Source: Antarcticibacterium flavum (GTDB taxonomy: Bacteria; Bacteroidota; Bacteroidia; Flavobacteriales; Flavobacteriaceae). From it: DNA of 64,000 nt. Positions 1-6,736 of the stretch are shown here, in pieces. The stretch lies in NCBI RefSeq assembly GCF_006159205.1, contig NZ_CP040812.1:4278001-4342000 (forward strand), given 5' to 3'. How positions within the stretch are numbered: the first letter of the stretch is position 1; each line of letters starts with the position of its first letter. The position numbers and the translations under genes are program-made. The notes beneath the pieces are model-generated. The model did no database searches. It was not told the DNA's origin and saw only the letters and a list, made by a program, of their open reading frames with translations.

Positions 1-306
1 ATCAAATCTTTTCTTGATAAAATATTCTACAGCCTTGACATCGTGGTTGGTCGTACGTTCAATTTCCTTTACGGCAGCAGCATCATTAGAGGAAAAATTC
101 CTGTAAATATCACGAAGCTTCTCAAAACTGTCCTGTTTTACATCTTTAAGCTGGGGTAGAGGCAATTTGCAAAGTGCAATGAAATATTCTATTTCAACTC
201 TCACCCGGTATTTTATAAGGGCTTCTTCACTAAAATATTTTATTAGGGATTTTGTCTTTTGGTGATATCTCCCATCAATAGGTGAAATTGCTGTAAGCGG
301 TGTCAT
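1..306 (-). CDS. purB: Adenylosuccinate lyase, N-terminal part (runs off window)
   Basis: The minus strand reads open from an ATG at 306 to the window edge, giving the first 102 residues. The start MTPLTAISPIDGRYHQKT is the characteristic opening of adenylosuccinate lyase, followed by a helical stretch (FSEEALIKYRVRVEIEYF) and NDAAAVKEIERTTNHDVKAV, which matches the substrate-binding region of the fumarase/aspartase superfamily. The enzyme releases fumarate in two steps of purine synthesis (SAICAR to AICAR, adenylosuccinate to AMP) in the cytoplasm. The catalytic C-terminal part lies outside the window. The next gene, the sirtuin, is on the same strand and ends 90 bases upstream of this start. 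The family call is firm; completeness cannot be judged. Confidence 0.93.
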   Translation of the reverse strand, partial: MTPLTAISPIDGRYHQKTKSLIKYFSEEALIKYRVRVEIEYFIALCKLPLPQLKDVKQDSFEKLRDIYRNFSSNDAAAVKEIERTTNHDVKAVEYFIKKRFD

Positions 307-396
307 TATTACTTATTTAAATTGAGCCGCTAATATAAGCCTTTAACGTATTTTAAAGAGGTTCTTTGAAGGTTAATTGCTGAAGGATCTCAGATT

Positions 397-1092
397 TCAT
401 TCAGTATTTTTTTTACCTGTTAGCAATTGCTGTACCAGGGATGGAACCCCTACCGCAGCTTTTTCTGAAATAATTGTAACATCTGGCCTGTGATATAGGG
501 AAGGGGCGGGATCAATAAAATATATACCCGCGTCCTCCCGGGCAAAATCAATAAGAGCAGCGGCCGGATAGACCTGTAGAGAAGTTCCTATGATTAGTAC
601 GATATCTGCCTCCCGGGTGATATCACAGGCAATGGGAAACATAGGTACAGCTTCGCCAAACCATACTATATGTGGCCTTAGTTGATGATTATGTTCACAA
701 AAGTCGCCTAGCTTGAGATCATTTCTCCAGTCCATTATCAAATCTTCATCAAAGGTACTCCTCACCTTTAAAAGTTCCCCGTGTAAATGCAGTACATTGG
801 AGCTTCCTGCACGTTCGTGAAGATCATCTACATTCTGAGTGATTATTTGTACATCATATTCTTCTTCAAGTTGAGCCAGGGCATAATGAGCGGGATTGGG
901 CTCTACAGTTAGTAATTGTTTCCTTCGTTGATTATAGAATTCCAGGACATTTTCAGGATCGTTATCCCATCCCTGTGGCGAAGCAACTTCCATTACATCA
1001 TGTCCTTCCCATAATCCATCGGCATCCCTGAATGTCTTAATACCGCTTTCGGCACTAATTCCTGCGCCGGTAAGAACAACAATCTTTGTCAT
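397..1092 (-). CDS. Sir2-family NAD-dependent protein deacylase, class III (CobB/SIRT5-like), zinc cysteines lost
   Basis: A 231-residue sirtuin, expected to remove acyl groups from lysines using NAD+. The frame is open to 1209, but I place the start at 1092 because the Rossmann motif GAGISAESGIKTFRDADG begins at residue 9 from there. Family landmarks are visible: TQNVDDLHERAG, catalytic His104 (LHLHGE), RPHIVWFGE and the late GTSLQVYPAA. Tyr53 and Arg56 form the YxxR pair that in class III sirtuins (SIRT5, E. coli CobB) favours succinyl or malonyl lysine. The two CxxC zinc pairs normally found between about residues 110 and 135 are absent; only Cys132 remains. Desuccinylase preference is inference from YxxR. 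Confidence 0.9.
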   Translation of the reverse strand: MTKIVVLTGAGISAESGIKTFRDADGLWEGHDVMEVASPQGWDNDPENVLEFYNQRRKQLLTVEPNPAHYALAQLEEEYDVQIITQNVDDLHERAGSSNVLHLHGELLKVRSTFDEDLIMDWRNDLKLGDFCEHNHQLRPHIVWFGEAVPMFPIACDITREADIVLIIGTSLQVYPAAALIDFAREDAGIYFIDPAPSLYHRPDVTIISEKAAVGVPSLVQQLLTGKKNTE

Positions 1093-1356
1093 TTCGAAAG
1101 AGTTTAAATGAAAACTGAAAATACAAATAATTCGCAAATTGACTGGAGGCAATATAATCTGGAAGCGCGAAAGGGAGAGAATATTGTTGTTCGGAATTGC
1201 CCAATTCACAATAAAAAAGAAGTATTAGTGCGAAAACCAAATAAATTATTAAATTTACTCCTTAACCTCCATACACCTTGTTAATATATTCGTAAAAGGG
1301 GTGCTCATTTGATTTTCTTAAAATATTTTAGTTAGGTAACTTTTAACCTACTTATT

Positions 1357-1545
1357 ATGAGAAAATTATTTTTTGCCCTGTTTGCGATAGGACTATTGGC
1401 CGGTTGTACTGCAGAATCACTTGAAGAATATGAAAACTACAGTGTCGACAAAACAAAAATTCAGCGCCCGGGTTCCCAGGGAATCTATATGGAAGAAGTT
1501 GACAAAGACAAAATACAACGACCAGGTTCTCAAGGTAACAATTAG
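1357..1545 (+). CDS. Small lipoprotein with two copies of a DKxKIQRPGSQG repeat
   Basis: A 62-residue protein with a type II signal peptide: MRKLFFALFAIGLLAG followed by lipobox Cys17 (LLAGC). After processing only about 45 residues remain. They contain two near-identical copies of DKTKIQRPGSQG (residues 31-42) and DKDKIQRPGSQG (49-60), each preceded by valine. No known domain is recognised. It is probably anchored in the inner or outer membrane. The stop (TAG 1543-1545) coincides with the start of an open membrane-protein frame in another register, which suggests translational coupling. Function unknown; the lipobox and exact internal repeat support a real gene. Confidence 0.7.
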   Translation: MRKLFFALFAIGLLAGCTAESLEEYENYSVDKTKIQRPGSQGIYMEEVDKDKIQRPGSQGNN

Positions 1546-2071
1546 AACTTTTGCAAGCGCTCTGGTAGCAGTAGCGGGCTTTATGCTATTTGCAGATAAG
1601 ATCCTGGAGGTAAATTTTGCTGAGACTTATGGATTTGCCGATTCTCAGACTTTTTTATGGGTCTTCACCCAGTCAATTTCCCCGTTGTTATTAATAATAG
1701 GACTAGTTTTTAAACCTTATAAGATCGCTATTACGATACCGGTATATATGTACTTTGTGCAATTATACTGGGTTTTTAACCCTGCTATAAGATTTGATGA
1801 TATTCTCCTGCAAACTTATGCTATTGGAGCTGTCCTTGGGTTTATAGCGCTTGTAGTGGTAATTAACTGGTTCTTTCATAAAGCCAGTGACAAAAGACAA
1901 AGAACTATTGGTCAACTGGAGCGTGCGCTGGATCTTGACCTTATTGAGGGGATACAGGTTCTCATTCGATTTATTGTTGTAGATATTAAAAGAAAATATA
2001 TCACAGAAGAAAACCGAAAAGAATATGTACGGGATTATATGGCGAAACTTGATAAAATAGACCAATGTTAA
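1541..2071 (+). CDS. Four-helix integral membrane protein, unknown function (start uncertain)
   Basis: The frame is open from a TTG at 1421 to 2071. The first 40 codons lie wholly inside the lipoprotein gene in another register and encode a hydrophilic shadow, so I do not accept that start. The credible protein begins near 1541 (an ATT overlapping the lipoprotein stop) or at ATG 1582, which would cut helix 1. Four hydrophobic segments follow: about 1550-1600, 1645-1700, 1720-1780 and 1795-1875, then a charged cytoplasmic tail (HKASDKRQRTIGQLERALD and EENRKEYVRDYMAKLD). The topology resembles small DoxX-like membrane proteins, but no diagnostic motif is seen. It overlaps the next small gene by 7 bases. 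Confidence 0.55.
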   Translation: MRTFASALVAVAGFMLFADKILEVNFAETYGFADSQTFLWVFTQSISPLLLIIGLVFKPYKIAITIPVYMYFVQLYWVFNPAIRFDDILLQTYAIGAVLGFIALVVVINWFFHKASDKRQRTIGQLERALDLDLIEGIQVLIRFIVVDIKRKYITEENRKEYVRDYMAKLDKIDQC

Positions 2072-2211
2072 AAAAAGTCTCTGCCCTCGCTTTGTTGGAA
2101 GAATTGAAAGGAAAAGGCTTACTCGATAAGAACAGCTCCCGGGAAATCTTAAGAGATATCAAGGAGTGTCTTGATGATGAAGCAGACCGGCACGTTATGA
2201 GGAAGGTTTAA
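2065..2211 (+). CDS. 48-residue protein overlapping the membrane gene
   Basis: ATG at 2065 opens a 48-codon frame ending at TAA 2209-2211. The start overlaps the stop of the upstream membrane protein (2069-2071), a layout typical of coupled translation. The product (MLKKVSALALLEELKGKG at its start) is predicted largely helical and charged, with no signal peptide or recognisable domain. The only support is the overlap and the sensible amino-acid composition; a chance frame cannot be excluded. Confidence 0.35.
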   Translation: MLKKVSALALLEELKGKGLLDKNSSREILRDIKECLDDEADRHVMRKV

Positions 2212-2414
2212 GCAGTAGACAACTATAATTAAACTGAAATCGAATTAAGCAGGGAACTTAAGGACATCAAAACATACTCACTTTGATATATTAATCCTCT
2301 GGAGATAAAAGATTTCGAGTGTGAAAAGGCTTCTATTAATTAAAGAAGATTTGGCTTGAAAAGGGAAGTAACATTTGCAATAAAAAACTTCCTTTCTCAA
2401 TATTCAGGAAAACA

Positions 2415-2443
2415 AAAAATGCCGGAAAAATTCCGGCATTTTA
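2415..2443 (-). terminator. Hairpin terminator downstream of tRNA-Met
   Basis: The stem aaatgccggaa / ttccggcattt with a 3-base loop is perfect, and on the minus strand it is followed by a T-rich tract (complement of 2411-2419). It lies 14 bases past the tRNA 3' end, so it most likely ends the tRNA transcript. A-runs on both sides could make it bidirectional. Confidence 0.75.
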
Positions 2444-2456
2444 TATTAATATGATG

Positions 2457-2530
2457 TAGCGAGAACGAGATTTGAACTCGTGACCTCCGGGTTATGAATC
2501 CGACGCTCTAACCAACTGAGCTACCTCGCC
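2457..2530 (-). tRNA. tRNA-Met (anticodon CAU)
   Basis: The minus strand folds into a cloverleaf of 74 bases. The acceptor arm is GGCGAGG paired with UCUCGCU (two G-U pairs), the D stem is GCUC/GAGC, the anticodon loop is UUCAUAA with CAU at 34-36, and the T stem is ACGAG/CUCGU around UUCAAAU. The discriminator is A and no CCA is encoded. The anticodon stem UCGGA/CCCGG has an A-C pair at its base and lacks the GGG-CCC run of initiator tRNA, so elongator Met is favoured. A lysidine-modified Ile tRNA also carries CAU and is not fully excluded. Confidence 0.93.
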
Positions 2531-2639
2531 ATTCCTAATGCTTCGGGAAAAGTATCATACTTCTCTGTTAGCGGGTGCAAATATAAAAACTATTTGTTTT
2601 GAGGCAAACATTATTTTAGTAATTATTTCATTGTTGCAG

Positions 2640-2800
2640 GAGAAAAGAATCAAGATCGCTGCCGCTCCTGGAATCTAGATCTTAGACTAAAATCTTAGCA
2701 TCTGAAAAGGAGTAACTTAGGTTTCGCTGCAAACCAGGAAACTTACTCAGCTAATTTAACTCTTAATCCACCCCCGGGTTGAGTTTGAATTGACCTCTTA
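2640..2800. repeat. Dispersed intergenic repeat, copy A (degenerate)
   Basis: It shares ordered blocks with copies B and C: gatcgctgccgctcctgga, then gactaaaatctta, then ccacccccgggttgag followed by gacctct. The middle is diverged. No coding capacity or terminal inverted repeats were found. It resembles an old non-coding repeat element. Confidence 0.55.
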
Positions 2801-2870
2801 CAACAACTTCTATGACTTCCACGAATTATAATCAGACTAAAAAAATTCTAATTGTCAAGTCATAGCTGTC

Positions 2871-3088
2871 CGGTGAAAGAACCCGGACCGCTATGCTGCT
2901 GGATTATCGAACCTATACTAGATTCAAATCAAAGGAAAACAGAGCTATATCTAATTCTCAAAGCCTTCGATTTTCCTGAAATATTTTAGATTCAAAACAC
3001 CCATCCATTTTGAGATTCATATGACCTCTGGCTATTTATGGCAAGGCTTAACGTAAATTCCCATATTATTATAGGTCACCAATAATTT
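2871..3088. repeat. Dispersed intergenic repeat, copy B
   Basis: About 218 bases colinear with copy C at 11863..12079. Shared blocks in order are cggaccgctatgctgct, ggaaaacag, attctcaa, gattttcct, ttagattcaaaac, ttgagatt, ggcttaacgta and caccaataa. Both copies end in that last block and then pass directly into heptad arrays. Confidence 0.7.
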
Positions 3089-3121
3089 CAAGTATCAAAT
3101 TCCAGGTACCAAATTCAGGTT
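3088..3121. repeat. Degenerate heptad tandem array
   Basis: The tract reads as 7-base units: caagtat, caaattc, caggtac, caaattc. It starts where repeat copy B ends. Comparable 7-base periodicity is seen at 12073-12104, 55983-56004, 57224-57262 and 57364-57399. Confidence 0.55.
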
Positions 3122-3360
3122 TTCCGAGGCACAAAAGTAAGAATGCTTCCGGGATCGAACTTATACTCAATTTAGCAGGGGTGCAATGAGACCAAACCGG
3201 CGGGGGAGTAATTAGCCTTTCCAGGTATCATAGAAATAGTCAAGACCCGGGATTACAGAAGCGGAGCGGTCCAGACTCTCTTTGAATTACATATTTTGTT
3301 TCCTTTTCTTTTTATGTTAGCAATTAATATTTATATTGCCCAAAATCTAACGAATAAAGT

Positions 3361-3747
3361 ATGGAAGATAAAGTTAAGTACGAAATGGAGTTTCCTATAC
3401 AAGCCTCTCCCTCCTTATTATATAATTATATTTCTACCCCTTCTGGCCTTAGTGAATGGTATGCAGATAATGTTAACTCCCGTGGGGAGCTTTTTACCTT
3501 TATCTGGGATGGATCTGAAGAAAAAGCTAAACTGGTAAGCAAGAAGAACGGGGAACGAGTTAAATTTCGTTGGGTGGCAGATGAAGACACTTCTTATTAC
3601 TTCGAAATAAGGATACAGGTAGACGAGATCACTAAAGATGTGTCAATAATGATTACAGATTTTGCTGAAGAAGATGAAGTAAATGAAGGTAAAATGCTGT
3701 GGGAAAATATGATATCAGACCTTAAACAGGTTCTTGGGTCGGTTTAA
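3361..3747 (+). CDS. START-like (SRPBCC/AHSA1-type) domain protein
   Basis: A 128-residue single-domain protein. The pattern FPIQASPSLLYNYISTPSGL, then WYADNV, a central beta region (FTFIWDGSEEKAKLV, RVKFRWVAD) and a long amphipathic C-terminal helix (LWENMISDLKQVL) fits the helix-grip fold of START-like proteins, which enclose hydrophobic ligands. Proteins of this size are widespread in Bacteroidota without assigned ligand. No signal peptide is present, so it is cytoplasmic. A terminator-like hairpin follows 27 bases after the stop. The fold is well supported; function is unknown. Confidence 0.8.
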   Translation: MEDKVKYEMEFPIQASPSLLYNYISTPSGLSEWYADNVNSRGELFTFIWDGSEEKAKLVSKKNGERVKFRWVADEDTSYYFEIRIQVDEITKDVSIMITDFAEEDEVNEGKMLWENMISDLKQVLGSV

Positions 3748-3766
3748 AAAATCCTTTTAAATATAG

Positions 3767-3774
3767 TACCTTTG
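3767..3774 (+). promoter_or_regulatory. Bacteroidota-type -7 promoter element (TACCTTTG)
   Basis: TACCTTTG matches the TAnnTTTG consensus of Bacteroidota promoters. A start site about 5-8 bases downstream would fall inside the 5' arm of the hairpin at 3775-3798, about 25 bases before the ATG at 3806. No good upstream TTG box is seen at the usual spacing. Confidence 0.5.
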
Positions 3775-3805
3775 CCCCGTTTCTTAATTAAAACGGGGTT
3801 TTTTT
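3775..3805 (+). terminator. Terminator hairpin abutting the next start codon
   Basis: The stem ccccgttt / aaacgggg is followed by seven T, and the ATG of the aminotransferase gene follows immediately at 3806. It should end transcripts from the START-like gene. The promoter just upstream would start inside the hairpin and escape it. Confidence 0.75.
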
Positions 3806-4651
3806 ATGATCAATGTTAATGGAAGTCTTATCAAAGATGACAAGGCCGGTATTTCAATTAAAAACAGGGGACTTTATTATGGTGATGCAGTCTTTGAAAC
3901 CATAAGGGTCATCCACGGTAAGATCATCTTTTGGGAGGATCATTATTTTCGGTTGATGGCTTCAATGCGAATTATGAGAATGGAGATCCCTTCCAGCTTT
4001 TCACCAGAATTTCTTGAAGAAGAGATCTTGCAGATAGTAAATGAGAATGGCCTTGAAAATTCCCCGGCCAGAGTGAGAATGACGGTTTACAGAAAAGAGG
4101 GAGGTTATTATACTCCTGCCAGCCTGGACGTTGATTATATAATAACCGCCACGGCGTTGGACAACGCCTTCTATACCTTGCCAGAGGGGGATTATGAAGT
4201 GGAGCTATTTAAAGATCATTACATCAACAGCGGTTTGTTGTCTACGATAAAGACTAATAATAAAGCCGTAAACGTGCTGGGAAGTATTTTTGCAACAGAA
4301 AATGATTTCAAGAATTGTTTCCTGCTAAATGAGAATAAATCTATCGTAGAGGCCTTGAATGCAAATGTGTTTGTGGTGAATGGCAGGAAGATCAAGACAC
4401 CACCACTTAAAGACGGAGCATTAAATGGAATTGTGAGGAAACAGCTTTTATCAATAGTAGGTACAATAAAGGATTTTGAAATAGAAGAAGCCTCTATTTC
4501 ACCCTTTGAGCTTCAAAAGGCAGATGAGATATTTTTAACCAATGTTATCGCAGGAATACAGCCTGTAACGAAGTACCGCAAAAAAAGGTACGTTACAGAT
4601 GTGGCCAGGGAACTCCTGGCTAAATTGAATGTAAAAGCAAGGTTGGGTTAA
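3806..4651 (+). CDS. Aminotransferase class IV family protein
   Basis: A 281-residue fold-type IV PLP enzyme, the group that includes branched-chain aminotransferase (IlvE), D-amino-acid transaminase and aminodeoxychorismate lyase (PabC). Visible landmarks are NRGLYYGDAVFETIRV near the N-terminus, an arginine-rich segment around residue 50, the PLP lysine in LSTIKTNNKAVNVLGSIFA (Lys near 150), the following glutamate stretch, and LTNVIAGIQPV at the C-terminus that lines the cofactor phosphate pocket. Motifs alone do not separate the three activities; a solitary copy of this size in flavobacteria could be PabC or an IlvE-like enzyme. It meets the YqgE gene tail to tail with a 4-base overlap. 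Confidence 0.85.
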   Translation: MINVNGSLIKDDKAGISIKNRGLYYGDAVFETIRVIHGKIIFWEDHYFRLMASMRIMRMEIPSSFSPEFLEEEILQIVNENGLENSPARVRMTVYRKEGGYYTPASLDVDYIITATALDNAFYTLPEGDYEVELFKDHYINSGLLSTIKTNNKAVNVLGSIFATENDFKNCFLLNENKSIVEALNANVFVVNGRKIKTPPLKDGALNGIVRKQLLSIVGTIKDFEIEEASISPFELQKADEIFLTNVIAGIQPVTKYRKKRYVTDVARELLAKLNVKARLG

Positions 4652-5208
4652 TTATAACTGGGATTCTCTGGCGCATTGGACCAAAGCATATAATTACCAC
4701 CTAACTCAATCATCTTATCTTTCCAAAAGGACCGGTAAGGCCTTTCAATAATGTCCCGGGCATCCTGGTGCGTTGTGATAATCCAGGAATTGGAATCCAG
4801 TTCCTCTTTTAGCTGGGGTGCATCCCAACCCGAATAACCAAGGAAAAATCTAATTTCCTTCTCAGTGATCAAACCTTTCATTATTAGCTCCTTTACCGCA
4901 TCGAAGTTACCTCCCCAAAAGATCCCATTCGCAATTTCTACACTCTCCGGAATGAGGTCCGGAACCTTATGGATAAAATAAAGGTTATCCTGCTCTACAG
5001 GTCCTCCATTGTACACTTTAAAGTTCTTGTCGAGCTCGGGGATTAGCTCTCTTAAAGTGAAATCCAAAACTTTGTTGAGTATGAACCCAATAGAACCATT
5101 TTCGGAATGTTCTGCAATGAGAACTACCGAGCGGTTAAAAGAAGCATCTCCAATAATAGAAGGTTCGGCCACCAACAGGAGGCCTTTGGCTGGTTTTAAA
5201 GCTATCAT
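4648..5208 (-). CDS. YqgE/AlgH family protein (UPF0301)
   Basis: A 186-residue protein with the family signatures KGLLLVAEPSIIGDASFNRS, VLIAEHSENGSIGFILN, YNGGPVEQDNLYFIH and FFLGYSGWDAPQLKEEL. Homologues are cytoplasmic and of uncertain biochemical role; AlgH was linked genetically to alginate expression in Pseudomonas. Length is typical. The gene converges on the aminotransferase gene with overlapping stops, so no terminator separates them. Confidence 0.93.
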   Translation of the reverse strand: MIALKPAKGLLLVAEPSIIGDASFNRSVVLIAEHSENGSIGFILNKVLDFTLRELIPELDKNFKVYNGGPVEQDNLYFIHKVPDLIPESVEIANGIFWGGNFDAVKELIMKGLITEKEIRFFLGYSGWDAPQLKEELDSNSWIITTHQDARDIIERPYRSFWKDKMIELGGNYMLWSNAPENPSYN

Positions 5209-5277
5209 AATTGATGTTCTTTTAAATAAATCTAAAGATTAAATTTACCACTGCAAATAATTTATAATAAATTTATA

Positions 5278-5307
5278 ATAAAAAAACCCTCCTGGAGGGG
5301 AGGGTTT
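5278..5307 (-). terminator. Terminator of the HU gene
   Basis: On the minus strand, aaaccctcc / ggagggttt forms a stem followed by a run of T (complement of 5278-5286). It lies about 25 bases past the HU stop at 5331. Confidence 0.85.
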
Positions 5308-5330
5308 AAGATTTTAAGTGGGGGAATTAA

Positions 5331-5603
5331 CTAGTTTACAGCTTTTTGTAAATCTGCTCCAGCCTTAAATTTAACTACATTTTTAGCAGCTATTTTAATA
5401 GTTTTTCCGGTTTGAGGGTTTCTTCCTTCACGTGCTGCTCTCTTAGACACAGACCATGATCCAAAACCTACTAAAGAAACGCGATCTCCTTTTTTAAGAG
5501 ATTTTTCTACATTCTCCAGGAATGATTCCAGTGCTTTTTTTGCTGCTGCTTTTGAGATTCCAGCATTTTCAGCCATTGCATCGATTAAATCCGTTTTGTT
5601 CAT
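5331..5603 (-). CDS. HU family DNA-binding protein
   Basis: A 90-residue histone-like protein with the complete HU pattern: N-terminal helices ([20 protein letters not shown]), LVGFGSWSV, the arm [14 protein letters not shown] with the DNA-intercalating proline, and [19 protein letters not shown] at the C-terminus. HU dimers bend and compact DNA in the nucleoid. Length equals the family norm. It is a single-gene unit with its own promoter (TTG-N19-TAAATTTG) and terminator. IHF-type subunits are longer or differ in the arm, so HU is preferred. Confidence 0.96.
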   Translation of the reverse strand: MNKTDLIDAMAENAGISKAAAKKALESFLENVEKSLKKGDRVSLVGFGSWSVSKRAAREGRNPQTGKTIKIAAKNVVKFKAGADLQKAVN

Positions 5604-5654
5604 AATTTGAATTTTAAATTAATTGTTGGTTAAACATTGCGTTAATTTGCTTTA

Positions 5655-5684
5655 CAAATTTATATGGATTTCTCAGCCGTGCAA
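5655..5684 (-). promoter_or_regulatory. Promoter of the HU gene (TTG-N19-TAAATTTG)
   Basis: On the minus strand TTG (5682-5684), 19 bases and TAAATTTG (5655-5662) match the Bacteroidota TTTG-N19-TAnnTTTG consensus with exact spacing. The ATG lies 51 bases further on. It is the best promoter match in the window. Confidence 0.75.
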
Positions 5685-5788
5685 GTAATATCAAGGGAAA
5701 TGCAGGTATTTGTTAATAACTACGGCAAATTGTTAATAACTCTACTTGATTTTTTGCAATTTTCTTCCGTTTCAGTAGTGATAAGGGT

Positions 5789-6736
5789 TCACAGAAGTTT
5801 GGCCCCGGCCTTGAACTTATAACCATTAAGTAGGTCCCTGCTTCTCATTTTTTTCTTTCCGGGAATTTGAATTTCCAGGATCTCCAGCATTCCATCCTTT
5901 GACGCAACTTTTAATTTTTTGTTGTCCACTAGCAAGGTGCCCGCTGGCAAAGAAGAATCCTCATCTAATATCGCGGTGCTGTAAATTTTAACCGGGGATC
6001 TTTTTCCATCTTCCTCCAATTCACTCCACGCCCCGGGATAAGGATCCAGCCCCCTTATAAAATTATAAATCGTTTTCCTTGGCAGTTCCCAATTAATCCT
6101 GGTATTTTCTTTAGTTAATTTTGGAGCTTCATTTAAGAGGGCGAATTCCTCCTGAGCCAACGGTTTTACGGTATTTTCCTTTATTTGGTCCAAAGTGGCC
6201 AACACAAGCTTGGTGCCTGTCGTCATCAATTTATCATGTAAACTCCCTGCAGTATCATTTTCTTCAATGGGAACCCCTAATTGTAAAATTACCTCTCCAG
6301 TATCTATCTTTTCATCCAGAAAAAATGTAGTGACACCGGTAGCCGTCTCTCCATTCATTATTGCCCAGTTAATAGGAGCTGCACCCCGGTATTGTGGAAG
6401 AAGGGAAGCGTGTAAATTGAATGTGCCAAATTCAGGCAGGTTCCAAACTGCTTTTGGCAGCATTCGAAAGGCTACCACCACCTGTACATTAGGATTAATT
6501 TCTTCCAGCTCTTTAAGGAAATCTGGTGATTTAAGATTTGTAGGTTGCAGTAATTTTAATCCTGCTTCTACCGCATATTTTTTAACTGCACTTTCCTGTA
6601 GCTTTCTTCCTCGGCCTGCAGGTTTATCTGGCGCTGTAATCACCCCCACTACCTTATATCCTTCCTTTATAATTCCATCTAGTACGTTAACGGCAAACTC
6701 CGGCGTACCCATAAATACTATTCGTAGCTCTCTCAT
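5789..6736 (-). CDS. fmt: Methionyl-tRNA formyltransferase
   Basis: A 315-residue enzyme that formylates the initiator Met-tRNA using 10-formyl-tetrahydrofolate. The N-terminal formyltransferase domain shows MGTPEFAV, DKPAGRGRKL, and the catalytic triad Asn107 and His109 (FNLHASLLPQYRGAAPINWA) with Asp145 (DEKIDTGE). The C-terminal tRNA-binding OB-like domain includes RGLDPYPGAWSELE. Length is normal. Its ATG overlaps the recQ stop by 4 bases (ATGA type), so the two are co-transcribed from upstream on the minus strand. Confidence 0.97.
   Translation of the reverse strand: MRELRIVFMGTPEFAVNVLDGIIKEGYKVVGVITAPDKPAGRGRKLQESAVKKYAVEAGLKLLQPTNLKSPDFLKELEEINPNVQVVVAFRMLPKAVWNLPEFGTFNLHASLLPQYRGAAPINWAIMNGETATGVTTFFLDEKIDTGEVILQLGVPIEENDTAGSLHDKLMTTGTKLVLATLDQIKENTVKPLAQEEFALLNEAPKLTKENTRINWELPRKTIYNFIRGLDPYPGAWSELEEDGKRSPVKIYSTAILDEDSSLPAGTLLVDNKKLKVASKDGMLEILEIQIPGKKKMRSRDLLNGYKFKAGAKLL

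Larger units (their letters stand above)
2531..3360. other. 830-base non-coding region carrying two dispersed repeats
   Basis: No convincing gene is present here. Short open frames, such as one from 3296 to 3538 on the plus strand, overlap the START-like gene and lack family features. The region holds repeat copies A and B (listed separately) and a heptad array at 3088-3121. I see nothing identifiable in 3122-3290. Confidence 0.7.

Noticed and set aside
1093..1209. Longer N-terminus of the sirtuin (39 extra residues)
   Set aside because: The extra residues are not sirtuin-like; family proteins start a few residues before GAGIS, and ATG 1092 fits.
1421..1540. TTG-initiated start of the membrane protein
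   Set aside because: These 40 codons lie entirely within the lipoprotein gene in another register and encode only hydrophilic shadow sequence.
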